A stretch of 64,000 nt of DNA from Stenotrophomonas sp. 610A2 (GTDB taxonomy: Bacteria > Pseudomonadota > Gammaproteobacteria > Xanthomonadales > Xanthomonadaceae), in the NCBI RefSeq assembly GCF_030549615.1, contig NZ_CP130832.1:1-64000 (forward strand), read 5' to 3'. How positions within the stretch are numbered: position 1 is the stretch's first letter; the number at the start of each line of letters is the position of its first letter. The position numbers and the translations under genes were made by a program. Of this stretch, positions 38,652-49,100 are shown one piece after another. Below the pieces are notes generated by a model. It was not told the origin of the DNA, searched no databases, and saw only the letters and a program-made list of their open reading frames with translations.

Positions 38652-41420
38652 ATGAAACCAAGTAACTCGCAGAAAAAGACACCGGTTACCTTGCTCGCGT
38701 TGGGGATCAGTTTGGCGCTGCAGGCAGGCGTTGCCATGGCCCAGGATGCGTCCGCGCCGGCCACCGGCGGCACCGCTGCCACCGAACTGGATGCAGTGAC
38801 CGTCACCGGTTACCGCGCCAGCGTGGAGAAGGCGCTGGACATCAAGCGCGGCGAAGCCGGCATTGTCGACGCCATCGTCGCCGAGGACATCGGCAAGTTC
38901 CCGGACAGCAACCTGGCCGAGTCGCTGCAGCGCATTCCCGGCGTGGTGATCACCCGTGATGGCGGCGAAGGCCGCAACATCTCGGTGCGTGGCCTGGGCC
39001 CGGACTTCACCCGCGTGCGTATCAATGGTCTGGAAGCACTGAGCACCGTCGGCAGCAGCGACGGCCAGGGCGGCACCAACCGTGGTCGCGGTTTCGATTT
39101 CAATGTGTTCGCCGCCGACCTGTTCACCCAGCTGATCGCGCGCAAGACCGCATCGGCTGATGTCGAGGAAGGTTCGCTTGGCGCCACCGTCGACCTGCGC
39201 ACTGCGCGTCCGTTCGACTATGACGGCCTGACCATCGTCACCAACGTGCAGGCCTCGTACAACGATGCCTCCGAATCGGCGATGCCGCGCTTTGCCGGTT
39301 TGATCGCCAACAGCTGGGCCGATGGCAAGTTCGGCGCGCTGCTGTCGGTTGCCTACTCCGAGCGTGAAACGGTTGAGGAAGGCAGCGGCACCGTGCGTTG
39401 GGCTGGCGGCACCACCAATGGTGGTTTCAATGCTGCCTCGCCGTTCAAGGATGCCTTGAAGTCGGACGTGTACTCGCCGCGCTTCCCGCGTTACACGTTG
39501 ACGGAACATGACCAGAAGCGTCTGGGCGTGACCGGTGCGCTGCAGTTCAAGCCCAGCGACCGCACCACCTTCAGCCTGGATGCGCTGTACTCCAAGATCG
39601 ATGCCAAGCGCGATGAGAAGTACATCGAGGCCAATGGACTGAGCAAGTCCGATGCACTGGGCAAGCGAGAGATCATCGTCAAGAACGGCGAAGTGCGTAA
39701 TGGCGCACTGGTCTATGCGGAAATGGACAACGTCGATATCCGCGCGGAAAACCGCCACGACGAATGGACCACCGAGTTCTACCAGCTCAGCCTGGACGGC
39801 GAACACCGCCTGACCGACAACTTCACCATCACCGGCAAGGTGGGTACCTCGCGCTCCAAGCATGAGAACCCGATCCAGGCCACCATCATGATGGACAAGC
39901 TCAACGTCGACGGTTACAGCTACGACTACCGTGGCAACCCGAACAAGCCGGTCTTCAACTACGGCGTCAGCCCGACCGATCCCACCGGTTGGACGCTGTC
40001 CACCATCCGTCTGCGCCAGAACTACGTCACCAATGATTTCGACAACGGCCAGCTGGAGTTCTCCTGGCTGATCGGTCCGTCCTTCACCCTGGAAGGTGGT
40101 ATCCAGGCCAAGAATTTCAGCTTCGATTCAATGGAGCGCCGTCGCGTCGGCAACGAAACCACCGTGCCGAACTTCAGCAATGGCAGCAAGATCGTCCCGG
40201 TCAACATGACCGAGCTGGCCAGCCTCAACGGCATGTCCGGTTCGCCCGGCAAGTGGGTGGTACCGAACTTCAACGGCATCGCCAATGAGTTCGGTGTGCT
40301 CAGCGGCGAAGGCATCTATGCGTTGGCCGACTACGCCGCCAGCATCCGCAGCGTGCAGGAGCAGGACCGCGGTGGTTGGTTGATGGGCAAGTTCGGTTTC
40401 GACATCGGCTCGATTCCGTTCAGCGGCAACATCGGCGGGCGCTACGTCAAGACCAAGCAGACCTCGACCGGTATCGCCACGGCCAGCGGCACGCCGGTCA
40501 GCACCACGGTCAGCCGTGAGTACAACGACTTCCTGCCGTCCTTGAACGTGGTGGCGGAAATCACCCCCGACTTCCTGATCCGCTTCGGCGCCGCCAAGGT
40601 GATGTCGCGTCCGGGCCTGGGCAGCCTGACCCCGGGCGTCACCGTCAGCGTCAGCGGCAGTGCGCGCACCGTCAGCGGCGGCAACCCGACCCTGGACCCG
40701 ATCCGCGCCAAGACCGCCGACCTCGGCTTTGAGTGGTACTTCTCCGAAGGTGCGATGGTGGGCGTCGGCCTGTTCTACAAGGACATCGAGAGCTTCATCC
40801 AGGCAACCCGCGAAAGCCGCGTGTATTCGACCAGCGGCCTGCCGGCGAGCCTGCTCGACAACCTCAACGCGACCGTCAATGACGAGTTCGTGTTCAGCAC
40901 CCCGGTCAACACCCCCGGTGGTGACCTGACCGGCGTCGAGTTCAACTACACCCAGCCCTTCACCTTCCTGCCGGGCAAGTGGGCCAACTTCGGCACCCAG
41001 CTGAACTACACCTACGTTGACTCGAAGATCCAGTACGTGACCTCCACCGGCGTGATGGCACAGAAGGCCGACCTGACCGGCCTGTCGCGCAATTCCTGGA
41101 ACGCCACCCTGTTCTACGAAGGGACCAACTGGTCGGGCCGCGTGTCGGCAACCAACCGCGATGATTACCTGATCCAGGTGCCGGGCACCGAAGTCGGCTT
41201 CGACAGCGCAGGCCTAGGCGTGCACGGCCAGAGCGGCACCACCTTCCTCGATGCGTCGATCCACTACCGCATCAGCGATCAGCTGGAAATCAGCCTGGAA
41301 GGCGCCAACCTGACCAACGAAGCACAGGAATCGTGGGTGTCCAACCCGTCGTTGTCGCTGCCGCTGGAATACAGCGAGACCGGTCGCCAGTTCACCCTGG
41401 GCCTGCGTTACAAGTTCTGA
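38652..41420 (+). CDS. TonB-dependent receptor, oligosaccharide type (first of two)
   Basis: A 922-residue outer-membrane receptor. The signal peptide ends near AMAQ (about residue 34), then comes a TonB-box-like EL-DAVTVTGYR, a plug domain with AESLQRIPGV and RGLGPDFTRVRINGLEAL, and a barrel closing with QFTLGLRYKF. This sequence style is typical of the large receptors of xanthomonads and Caulobacter that import plant oligosaccharides. ATG at 38652 follows GGAGAGGGGAAG. Gene context next to kdgK, a second receptor and pectate lyase suggests pectic oligomers as ligand. Confidence 0.93.
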   Translation: MKPSNSQKKTPVTLLALGISLALQAGVAMAQDASAPATGGTAATELDAVTVTGYRASVEKALDIKRGEAGIVDAIVAEDIGKFPDSNLAESLQRIPGVVITRDGGEGRNISVRGLGPDFTRVRINGLEALSTVGSSDGQGGTNRGRGFDFNVFAADLFTQLIARKTASADVEEGSLGATVDLRTARPFDYDGLTIVTNVQASYNDASESAMPRFAGLIANSWADGKFGALLSVAYSERETVEEGSGTVRWAGGTTNGGFNAASPFKDALKSDVYSPRFPRYTLTEHDQKRLGVTGALQFKPSDRTTFSLDALYSKIDAKRDEKYIEANGLSKSDALGKREIIVKNGEVRNGALVYAEMDNVDIRAENRHDEWTTEFYQLSLDGEHRLTDNFTITGKVGTSRSKHENPIQATIMMDKLNVDGYSYDYRGNPNKPVFNYGVSPTDPTGWTLSTIRLRQNYVTNDFDNGQLEFSWLIGPSFTLEGGIQAKNFSFDSMERRRVGNETTVPNFSNGSKIVPVNMTELASLNGMSGSPGKWVVPNFNGIANEFGVLSGEGIYALADYAASIRSVQEQDRGGWLMGKFGFDIGSIPFSGNIGGRYVKTKQTSTGIATASGTPVSTTVSREYNDFLPSLNVVAEITPDFLIRFGAAKVMSRPGLGSLTPGVTVSVSGSARTVSGGNPTLDPIRAKTADLGFEWYFSEGAMVGVGLFYKDIESFIQATRESRVYSTSGLPASLLDNLNATVNDEFVFSTPVNTPGGDLTGVEFNYTQPFTFLPGKWANFGTQLNYTYVDSKIQYVTSTGVMAQKADLTGLSRNSWNATLFYEGTNWSGRVSATNRDDYLIQVPGTEVGFDSAGLGVHGQSGTTFLDASIHYRISDQLEISLEGANLTNEAQESWVSNPSLSLPLEYSETGRQFTLGLRYKF

Positions 41421-41629
41421 TAGCCGCTGTTTGGCGGGGACCGGAGCGCACTCTCTCCGCAGCTCCGGCCCTGCTCTTTCACTCACCGCAGGCCATGGTC
41501 GACCCATGGCCTGACGGCTGTCCACGTGCGGCCGCAACGGCCCGACAGCACGTCTGAATCACTCGCCAGGGATATCCCCACACCCCTTCCAGTCCGCTTG
41601 ATTCCCCGTCCGGGGAAGGAGCCCACCGC

Positions 41630-44600
41630 ATGGATCGTAAGCGCCGTTTTGGAAAGACACCGGTTACCTTGTTGGCAACCGCCATTGCTTCGGTTTTGAC
41701 TGCTCCCCTCGCCTTCGCCCAGTCCGCACCTGCGGCCGCCGAGGCCACCCAGCTGGATGCAGTGAATGTCACTGGCTACCGCCAGAGCCTGCAGAAATCG
41801 CTGGACGAGAAGCGTTACACCACCGAACAGGTGGACGCGATCTTCGCCGAGGACATCGGCAAATTCCCCGACCAGAATCTTGCCGAGTCGCTGCAGCGCA
41901 TCGCCGGCGTATCGATTGATCGCGAAGGCGGCGAAGGCCAGCGCATCTCGATCCGTGGCCTGGGCGCGGATTTCACCCGCGTGCGCCTCAACGGCCTGGA
42001 AGCATTGGCCACCGCCGGCAACGGCAGCAGTGGCGTCAATCGCAGTCGAGGCTTCGATTTCAATACCTTCGCCTCCGAACTCTTCAGCCAGGTCAAGGTC
42101 AACAAGACCCAGTCGGCGCAGATGGATGAGGGCTCGCTGGGTTCGACCGTCGACCTGCGTGGTTCGCGTCCGTTCGACTTCGCTGGCTTCCAGGCCTCGG
42201 CCTCGGCGCAGGCCGGTTACGGCGAGCTGGCGGAAAAATTCGATCCGCGTTTCTCCGGCCTGATCAGCAATACCTGGGCCGATGGCCGCTTCGGCGCCTT
42301 GCTGTCGGGCTCGTACAGCAAGCGCAACGTCTACGAGGAAGGCTACAACCCGGTGCGTTGGGAGCACGGCAACCACCGCAACTCCAACCAGTCCACCGCC
42401 GCCAACAACGGCACCTACGGCTTCTGTTCGCCGGTGGGCTACAACCCGCAGACGCCACGTAATCCGGCCTCGAATGAAACCCCGGCCGGCAGTGGCAGCC
42501 AGGCCAACCAGGACCGCAACAACGGCTGGGGCAGCTATGGCATCAGTGCCACCCATTGCGGCAACGGTCTGCCGCGCCCGGCCAATACGCCGGAGAACAT
42601 CGCCGCCTACGAGACCGCGACCAATGCCTGGATTCCGCGCTACCCGCGCTATATCCGCACCGCGCATGAGATCGAGCGGCTGGGTGTAACCGGCGCGTTC
42701 CAGTTCCGCGTTTCCGATGACACCTTGCTCAGTTTCGATGCGATGTATTCGAAGCTGGACAAGGAGCAGCGCGAAGATTCCATCGGCGCCAACCTGCACC
42801 GCGCCGCCAACCTCGGTGGCAAGACCCAGATCGTGGTGCGCGAGGCCGAAGTGGATGCGCAGAACCGCCTGGTCTACGGCGTGTTTGACAACGTCGATTT
42901 CCGCACCGAATCGAGCCTGATCGAGGAATCGACCACCTTCCAGCAATACAGCTTGAACCTTGAGCATCATTTCAACGACGCAGTGAAGCTGGAGGCTGTG
43001 CTCGGCCACTCCAGCTCGGATTACGAGCGCCCGGTGTTCTCGCTGGTGAGCTTCGACAACAGCAATGTCGATGGCTTCGTGATGGACATGCGCAACGGCG
43101 GCGACATGCCGAACATGACCCTGCCCTTCGCCTTGAACGACCCGGCGGCATGGTCGTGGCTTGGTTACGGTGCAGTGCCGGTCAACAGCAATGGCACCGC
43201 ACGCGGCAGCAACATCAGCGAAGTGCGCTTGAACCCGAGCTACGTCAACAACGCCTTCGATACCGCCAAGATCGACCTGCAGTTCAACATCAATCCGACC
43301 TTCACCCTGCGTACCGGCCTTGCCTACAAGGACTACGACATGGAGTCGGAGGAGTACCGCCACATCAGCTACGGCCGCCTGGCCCAGGCCTTGCCGGCGG
43401 GCGTCACCGTCGGGGACCTGAGCACCACACTGACCGGCTTCGGCAAGAACCTGTCCGGTAATGTGCCCAGCGGTTGGCTGATACCGGATTTCGGCAAGAT
43501 CGCCGAGCTGCTCAACATCAACTGCAATTGCGATACCGGCGTGCAGGGTGGCGATTACCGTCTGGCCGGCATCGGCCACTTCGGCGCTTCCAACAACAAC
43601 TTCGAGGTCAATGAGCGCAGCCTCGGCGGCTACCTGCAATTGGACTTCAACACCGAGCTGTGGGACCGCGCCCTCCGCGGCAACCTCGGTGTGCGCGTGG
43701 TCAATACCCAGATCAGCGCCTCGGGCTGGGCGCCGTGCAACGCAGCCACATCGGGCAACAACTCGGCCAACTGCGAATCGTTCTTCGGTGTCGCCAGCGC
43801 GACGGCTGCCGCGGGTGAACGTTCGCTGGTGCGCTCGGTGGTCAACCACAGCTACCAGGACGTGCTGCCATCCTTGAACCTGGCCTGGGACGTGGCCGAG
43901 AACGTGGTGCTGCGTTTCGGCGCGGCCAAGACCATGGCACGACCGACCCTGGCATACCTGTCACCCAGCGTCAGCGGCGGCCCTACCGGTTACTTCGATG
44001 ATGGCCGTGTGTTCGCGATCAACCTTGGCAATCCCAAGCTCGATCCGTTCCGCTCGACCAACTACGACCTGAGCGCGGAGTGGTACTTCGGTGATGGCGG
44101 CCTGTTGTCGGCTGCATTGTTCTACAAGGACATCGACAGCTACGTGCAGCGCACCCGCCTGCTGACCACCTGGGGCGACATGGGCTACTCGCTGGACCTG
44201 CTGCCGGCTGGCTTCACCGCCGACACCGTGTTCAACGTGCAGAGCTACTACAACACCCCGGGCGGCCCGCTGAAGGGCTACGAGTTGAGCTACCAGCAGC
44301 CGTTTACCTTCCTGCCCGGCATCTGGAGCAAGTTCGGCATCCAGCTCAACTACACGCACGTCGAGTCGAGCATCAAATACATGTTCAGCTCGGCCGGCAA
44401 CAGCAATACCAGCATCACCACCACCTTCACCGACAACGACCTGGTCAACCTGTCGCCGAATTCGTACAACGCCACTTTGTACTATGACGATGGCAAGTTC
44501 AGCGCACGCGTATCCACCAGCTACCGAGACGGCTACATCGGGGAGATCCTCAGCCAGGAAAGCGTCTGGGACCTGGACGGCAACCAGTTCGCAACACCGG

Positions 44601-44800
44601 ACGTGACCGGCAAGAACAGCGTGCGCAACGTCGACTTCAACATGTCGTACAAGGTCAACAAGAAGCTGTCGCTGACCTTCGAGGCGATCAACCTGCTCGA
44701 CACGCCGGACCAGCGCTACGTGGACTCGGCGCTGCAGATGTCCGATCGCTACACCGTCACCGGTCGCCAGTACTACGTCGGCGCACGCTACAAGTTCTGA
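41630..44800 (+). CDS. TonB-dependent receptor, oligosaccharide type (second of two)
   Basis: A 1056-residue receptor of the same subgroup as the preceding one, with KTPVTLLA in the leader, signal cleavage near AFAQ, the TonB-box-like QLDAVNVTGYR, the plug phrases AESLQRIAGV and RGLGADFTRVRLNGLEAL, and a C-terminus ending YYVGARYKF. It is about 130 residues longer than its neighbour, with an extra Asn/Gly/Pro-rich loop around residues 245-310 (NHRNSNQSTAANNGTYG...). Both are probably duplicated and specialised for different chain lengths or branches. Pectate lyase follows after a hairpin. Confidence 0.93.
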   Translation: MDRKRRFGKTPVTLLATAIASVLTAPLAFAQSAPAAAEATQLDAVNVTGYRQSLQKSLDEKRYTTEQVDAIFAEDIGKFPDQNLAESLQRIAGVSIDREGGEGQRISIRGLGADFTRVRLNGLEALATAGNGSSGVNRSRGFDFNTFASELFSQVKVNKTQSAQMDEGSLGSTVDLRGSRPFDFAGFQASASAQAGYGELAEKFDPRFSGLISNTWADGRFGALLSGSYSKRNVYEEGYNPVRWEHGNHRNSNQSTAANNGTYGFCSPVGYNPQTPRNPASNETPAGSGSQANQDRNNGWGSYGISATHCGNGLPRPANTPENIAAYETATNAWIPRYPRYIRTAHEIERLGVTGAFQFRVSDDTLLSFDAMYSKLDKEQREDSIGANLHRAANLGGKTQIVVREAEVDAQNRLVYGVFDNVDFRTESSLIEESTTFQQYSLNLEHHFNDAVKLEAVLGHSSSDYERPVFSLVSFDNSNVDGFVMDMRNGGDMPNMTLPFALNDPAAWSWLGYGAVPVNSNGTARGSNISEVRLNPSYVNNAFDTAKIDLQFNINPTFTLRTGLAYKDYDMESEEYRHISYGRLAQALPAGVTVGDLSTTLTGFGKNLSGNVPSGWLIPDFGKIAELLNINCNCDTGVQGGDYRLAGIGHFGASNNNFEVNERSLGGYLQLDFNTELWDRALRGNLGVRVVNTQISASGWAPCNAATSGNNSANCESFFGVASATAAAGERSLVRSVVNHSYQDVLPSLNLAWDVAENVVLRFGAAKTMARPTLAYLSPSVSGGPTGYFDDGRVFAINLGNPKLDPFRSTNYDLSAEWYFGDGGLLSAALFYKDIDSYVQRTRLLTTWGDMGYSLDLLPAGFTADTVFNVQSYYNTPGGPLKGYELSYQQPFTFLPGIWSKFGIQLNYTHVESSIKYMFSSAGNSNTSITTTFTDNDLVNLSPNSYNATLYYDDGKFSARVSTSYRDGYIGEILSQESVWDLDGNQFATPDVTGKNSVRNVDFNMSYKVNKKLSLTFEAINLLDTPDQRYVDSALQMSDRYTVTGRQYYVGARYKF

Positions 44801-44830
44801 GATGAAGCATACGCACGGCCAATGCAATAA

Positions 44831-44862
44831 CACCGGGATGCCAGCACGCTGGCGTCCCGGTG
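44831..44862 (+). terminator. Strong intercistronic hairpin between receptor and pectate lyase
   Basis: CACCGGGATGCCAGC pairs with GCTGGCGTCCCGGTG (one G-T pair) around two bases. No T run follows, and it is 16 bases before the pectate lyase start, so it may be an mRNA-stabilising or processing hairpin more than a terminator. Confidence 0.5.
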
Positions 44863-44878
44863 CATGCAGGAGAATGCG

Positions 44879-45940
44879 ATGAGGCGATTATGGTTGTCGA
44901 CCGTGCTGTTGATCGGTGCGGGCTGGAGCTTCCCGGCAGCGCATGCGGCCACGCCGCGCACCGAAGCAGAGGCCGAGAACATGTTGCTGCTGCAGACCGC
45001 CTCCGGCGGTTGGTCCAAGCAATATCAGGGCAAGGCGGTGGATTACCAGCACGTGTTCAGCGCCGACGAGCGCACGGCGTTGCAGGCCCCGGATCGGCTG
45101 GATGACGCCAATATCGACAACAAGTCGACCACGCGTGAGATCCGCCATCTGCTGCAGGTATGGAAAGACACCGGTAACGCTGCTTACCTGAGCGCCGCAC
45201 AGCGCGGCGTGGACTATCTGCTGGCCGCGCAATACGCCAATGGCGGCTGGCCGCAGTACTACCCCGAGCGCTCGTTGTACCGCCACCAGATCACCTTCAA
45301 CGACGACGCGATGACCCGCGTGCTGGACCTGCTGCAGGACATCGCGGAAGGCGCACCTGCGGTTGCCGGGTTGCCGTCCGACTATCGGGGCAAGGCCAAT
45401 GCAGCCCTGCAGCGCGGTTTGCAGAACGTATTGGCCACGCAGGTACGCATGGATGGCCGGCTTTCCATCTGGGCCGCGCAATACGACGAGGTCAGCCTGC
45501 AACCGGCCAAGGCGCGTTCCTACGAACTGCCATCGCTTGCCGTATCCGAGTCGGTAGGCGTGCTGCGGCTGTTGATGCGCCAGCCCGAGCCTTCACCGCA
45601 GGCCATCGAAGCCATCGAAGCCGGCCTGCAGTGGCTGCAGGCCAATGCCTTGCCAGATCTGGCGATGCGCAAGGTCGAGGCACCGCAGCAGCCCAGTGGC
45701 AAGGACGTGCTTGTAGAACCTTTGGCAGGCGCACGGCTGTGGGCGCGCTTCTACGATCTGGAACAGGGACGGCCGATGTTCGTCAATCGCGAGGGCGAGC
45801 GTGTGGCGCGCTTCGCGGATATTCCGAACGAACGCCGGGTAGGTTATGCCTGGTATGGCGTGTGGCCAGAGCAGTTGCTGGTGCGGGAGTGGCCGAAGTG
45901 GGCGCAGCGGCATGGGCGGAAGATGCCGGAGCGAACGTGA
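44879..45940 (+). CDS. pelA: Pectate lyase, PL10 family
   Basis: The enzyme cleaves polygalacturonate by beta-elimination, giving unsaturated oligogalacturonates. The 353-residue secreted protein (signal peptide to AHAA, about residue 24) has the all-helical PL10 pattern: LLLQTASGGWSKQYQGK, DNKSTTREIRHL, the active-site stretch YANGGWPQYYP and HQITFNDDAMTRVL with the Ca-binding acids. ATG at 44879 has an AGGAGA site at good distance. It follows the second receptor and probably works in the periplasm or outside, feeding that receptor. Confidence 0.9.
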   Translation: MRRLWLSTVLLIGAGWSFPAAHAATPRTEAEAENMLLLQTASGGWSKQYQGKAVDYQHVFSADERTALQAPDRLDDANIDNKSTTREIRHLLQVWKDTGNAAYLSAAQRGVDYLLAAQYANGGWPQYYPERSLYRHQITFNDDAMTRVLDLLQDIAEGAPAVAGLPSDYRGKANAALQRGLQNVLATQVRMDGRLSIWAAQYDEVSLQPAKARSYELPSLAVSESVGVLRLLMRQPEPSPQAIEAIEAGLQWLQANALPDLAMRKVEAPQQPSGKDVLVEPLAGARLWARFYDLEQGRPMFVNREGERVARFADIPNERRVGYAWYGVWPEQLLVREWPKWAQRHGRKMPERT

Positions 45941-45949
45941 AGTCTGACC

Positions 45950-46150
45950 CTTCTCCCTCCGGGAGAAGGTGGCCCGAAGGGCCGGATGAGGGTGAGGGCG
46001 AAGCCCACGCAATCCTGCATTGCGGATGTGCTCGACCCTCTCCCCAACCCCCGCACCGCGCCCCGGCCCTCGCGCCAGCGCAAGGGCGTTCGTAGCGGCG
46101 CGAACCTTTGGTTCGCGAGCGCCCCTTCTCACCCCGGAGGGAGAGGGGCT
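45950..46150. repeat. Intergenic hairpin repeats before the large secreted protein
   Basis: CTTCTCCCTCCGGGAGAAGG followed by GGCCCGAAGGGCC and GGATGAGGGTGAGGGCG is the same composite seen at about 61389-61440 and 62257-62300. A second stretch (46028-46150) has CTCTCCCC...GGGAGAGGGGCTT ends and a GGTTCGCGAGCG palindrome. No gene is present in the 248-base gap. Confidence 0.7.
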
Positions 46151-46188
46151 TAAGCAAGGCAGTCAACCGATTTGGAACGAGTTAGACA

Positions 46189-49100
46189 ATGAACCAGAAA
46201 ACCGTGTTGCGTCCCACCCATCTCGCCTGCGTGCTGGGCCTGCTGTTGGCACCGCTGAGCGCAGTCGCGCAGTCGCCTGAGCTGTTGTTCCGCGTATCGG
46301 CGGACAAGGGCTTCGTCGCCGACAGCGCAGGTGGCGATGCCACGCCGAACTTCCAGGACAAGGTCAGCCTTGTCGATGATGGTGCGCATGGTCGTGCGAT
46401 CCAATGGCAGGACGATGGCGTGCTGTCGTGGAATGCGCCCGGCAACATCCAGGCCGAGCGCGGCACCCTGTCCTTCTTCTGGCGCTCGCGTTACGCAGTG
46501 GGCGAAACCCCGTTCGTGATCTTCCGTGTCGGCTACGCCGACCACAGCAGCTGGGACATGGCGTGGCTGCGCATCGACTGGAACGGGCACGGCTTCGATG
46601 CTTTTGTCACCGATGCCAACCTGGCCCGCACCCGCGTCTCGTTCAAGCTCGACAAGAATCCATCGCCCGAGCAATGGCAGCACATCGCCTTTGCCTGGGA
46701 CGAGGACAAGGGCGTCAAGCTGTTCGTCGATGGCCGTGAAGTCGCGCAGGCGGCAACCACCGGCGACTACGACGCAGCGCTGGACCAGCTCGGCCTCGCT
46801 GGCCGGGTGATGGCGCCCTACCAGGTGCAGAGCCGCTACAACTTCCTGCGTGGCAGCGACTTCGACGAGATCCGCGTCTATGACCGCATGCTCGATGGCG
46901 CCGGTGTGGCCGCGCTTGCGCGCAATGCCGAGCCGCGCAGCGCCGAGAGCGGCAGCGCCTCGCAGCGCGCCTGGTGGCACCGTTATGGCTGGGAAGGTGC
47001 CGCACCGCCGGTACTGAGCGCGCCGACCACAAGCATTCGCAAGGTCGAGTTCGCCGATGTAAAGGACAAGCTGCAATGGATGTGGAAAGGCACCGACGGT
47101 ATTGCCGAAACCACCTGGCCCGGCGTCTATAACCGCTCGCGCCTGCCCGGCCGCAATGATTACTTCCAGCTGCCGGACTGGAATACCTATGTTGAAGGTG
47201 GTCAGCAACTCGACCTGACAGTTCCCGAAGGCGAGCACATCAATCGCATCGAGATCCGCGGCGCCGCCTACGGCGAGCTGAAAGGCACGGCCGGCACTTT
47301 GTTCAAGCGTCCGCAAGGCGTGGTGCGCAGCGTCGACAGCTTCGCCGACCAGGTCGGTGGCGCGCTGCATTTCCACAACACCGCGCAGGAAACGCCGATC
47401 CAGGAGATCTGGGGCTACCAGGTCAGCGACGCGGCCGAGCCGGAGGGCACGGTCAAGCAGCGCTATCAGATCGACAGCAGCGTATTGCCGGATTACACCA
47501 ACATCGCAAGCCTGCGCGACTACATCGACGGCCGCTTCGCGCCGGATGAGCGCAGCACGGTGATGGCGCTGCCCAAGGGCGCAGGCTCGCGCAAGCGCGC
47601 TGCCGACAGCCTGCCGGCCAAGCCGATGCCGATCGTGCACGTGCTGATTCCATCCGGCGTCGGCGACGCACCGGCCGCACAGCCACTGATCCGCAGCTGG
47701 GCGCACAGCTGGGAGAACATGTACGACGGCCTGGATGGCGTGGCGATCGATATTCCCGCGCTGGACCTGCCGGCTACGCATGACGGTCTGATCCCGCTGA
47801 ACATCCGCATCAAGGACCCGATCTGGCCGGCGCGCGACATGATCGATGTCTCGGTGTCGGTGAAGCCGGGTGAAGCACGCACGCTGTGGCTGGACCTGCG
47901 CGACCGTATCCTCACCGCCGACAGCCTGTGGATCTCGGTGGCCTCGGCTGCGCCCGGCTTCAATGCCTCATCACTGGACGGCGCCGAAGTGCGGCTGGTG
48001 TTCAAGGAACGCAAGGAGGCGATCAAGCAGCACGTCGCAGATCGCTTCAACCAGGTGCGTGACAACTGGGGCTTCCTGGTCGAGGAGCACACCACCTCCA
48101 AGCGCCAGCGGCTGTACTCGCGCGTCTATGCCGATCTGAGTGATCTGCTGAGGGTCGATCCGGACCATGAGTTGGGCCGCCTGTATTGGAATTACATCAG
48201 CTACAACAGCCAGGGCAAGCCGCCGTTCGAGCAGCCGCAGGCGCCGAAGGGCGTGCCGTTGTGGGCGTTCCGCCAGGTTGAAGACCTGAAGTACGTGCGC
48301 CGCTTTGTCGACTGGTGGATCGAGAACCGTCAGGTCGCCTATGGCGATTTCGGCGGCGGCATTTCCGACGACAGCGACCTGACCCAGCAGTGGCCGGGAC
48401 TGGCATTGATGGGCGTGGAGCCCGAGCGCCTGAACCGCTCGCTGACCGCACTCTCCGATGCGGTTTATCGCAACGGCATGTTCTCCAATGGCCTGAGCAC
48501 CATCGAGACTGATGAGCTGCACGCCTACGAGGAGGGCATCAACACCAACAGCGCGATGCTCTACCTCAACTGGGGCGATCCGCTCACCGTCGAGCGCCTG
48601 ATGGAGACGGTGAAGGCCTTCGACGAGCACATCATCCTGCGCAACCCGCAGGGCAATCTGCTGTTCTCCAGCAACTGGTTTGGTGGCAACAAGGTTTACC
48701 GCGAACCGAACTGGCAGTGGCAGAAACCGTATTCGTTCCCGGCGCTGCATCCGGCCTTCCTGATGGGCGAGTACAACGCCGATCCGACTGGCCGCAAGCT
48801 GGTCACCGGCTTGGCTGATGGTTATCTGGCCCACGCCTACAACGACGACAAGGGCCGCTTCACCCTGCCCAACGAGATCAACTGGGCCACCGGCAAGACC
48901 CGCGGCGGCGAGTTGAACCAGGGCTCGGGCAGCGGCGATCTGATGCACACCTTCTGGGCCGCGTGGCGCTGGACTGGCGATGCCAAGTACCTGCAGGCGC
49001 TGGACTACCGCGTAGTGCGCGGCGGGCCGGGCGTACTGTCCAACCTCGGCGAGAATTACGTCGATGTGCTGGGCAGGCAGCAGGACTGGGGCAAGCAGCT

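Noticed and set aside
41483..43849. A 788-residue open frame antisense to the second large receptor
   Set aside because: No domain pattern; a mirror of receptor codon bias. The same applies to long antisense frames over gyrB, pdxJ, the 1262-residue gene and dctM.
45163..45177. GACACCGGTAACG in the pectate lyase gene as an operator
   Set aside because: It encodes K-D-T-G-N in ordinary codons, lies mid-gene and has only a partial match.
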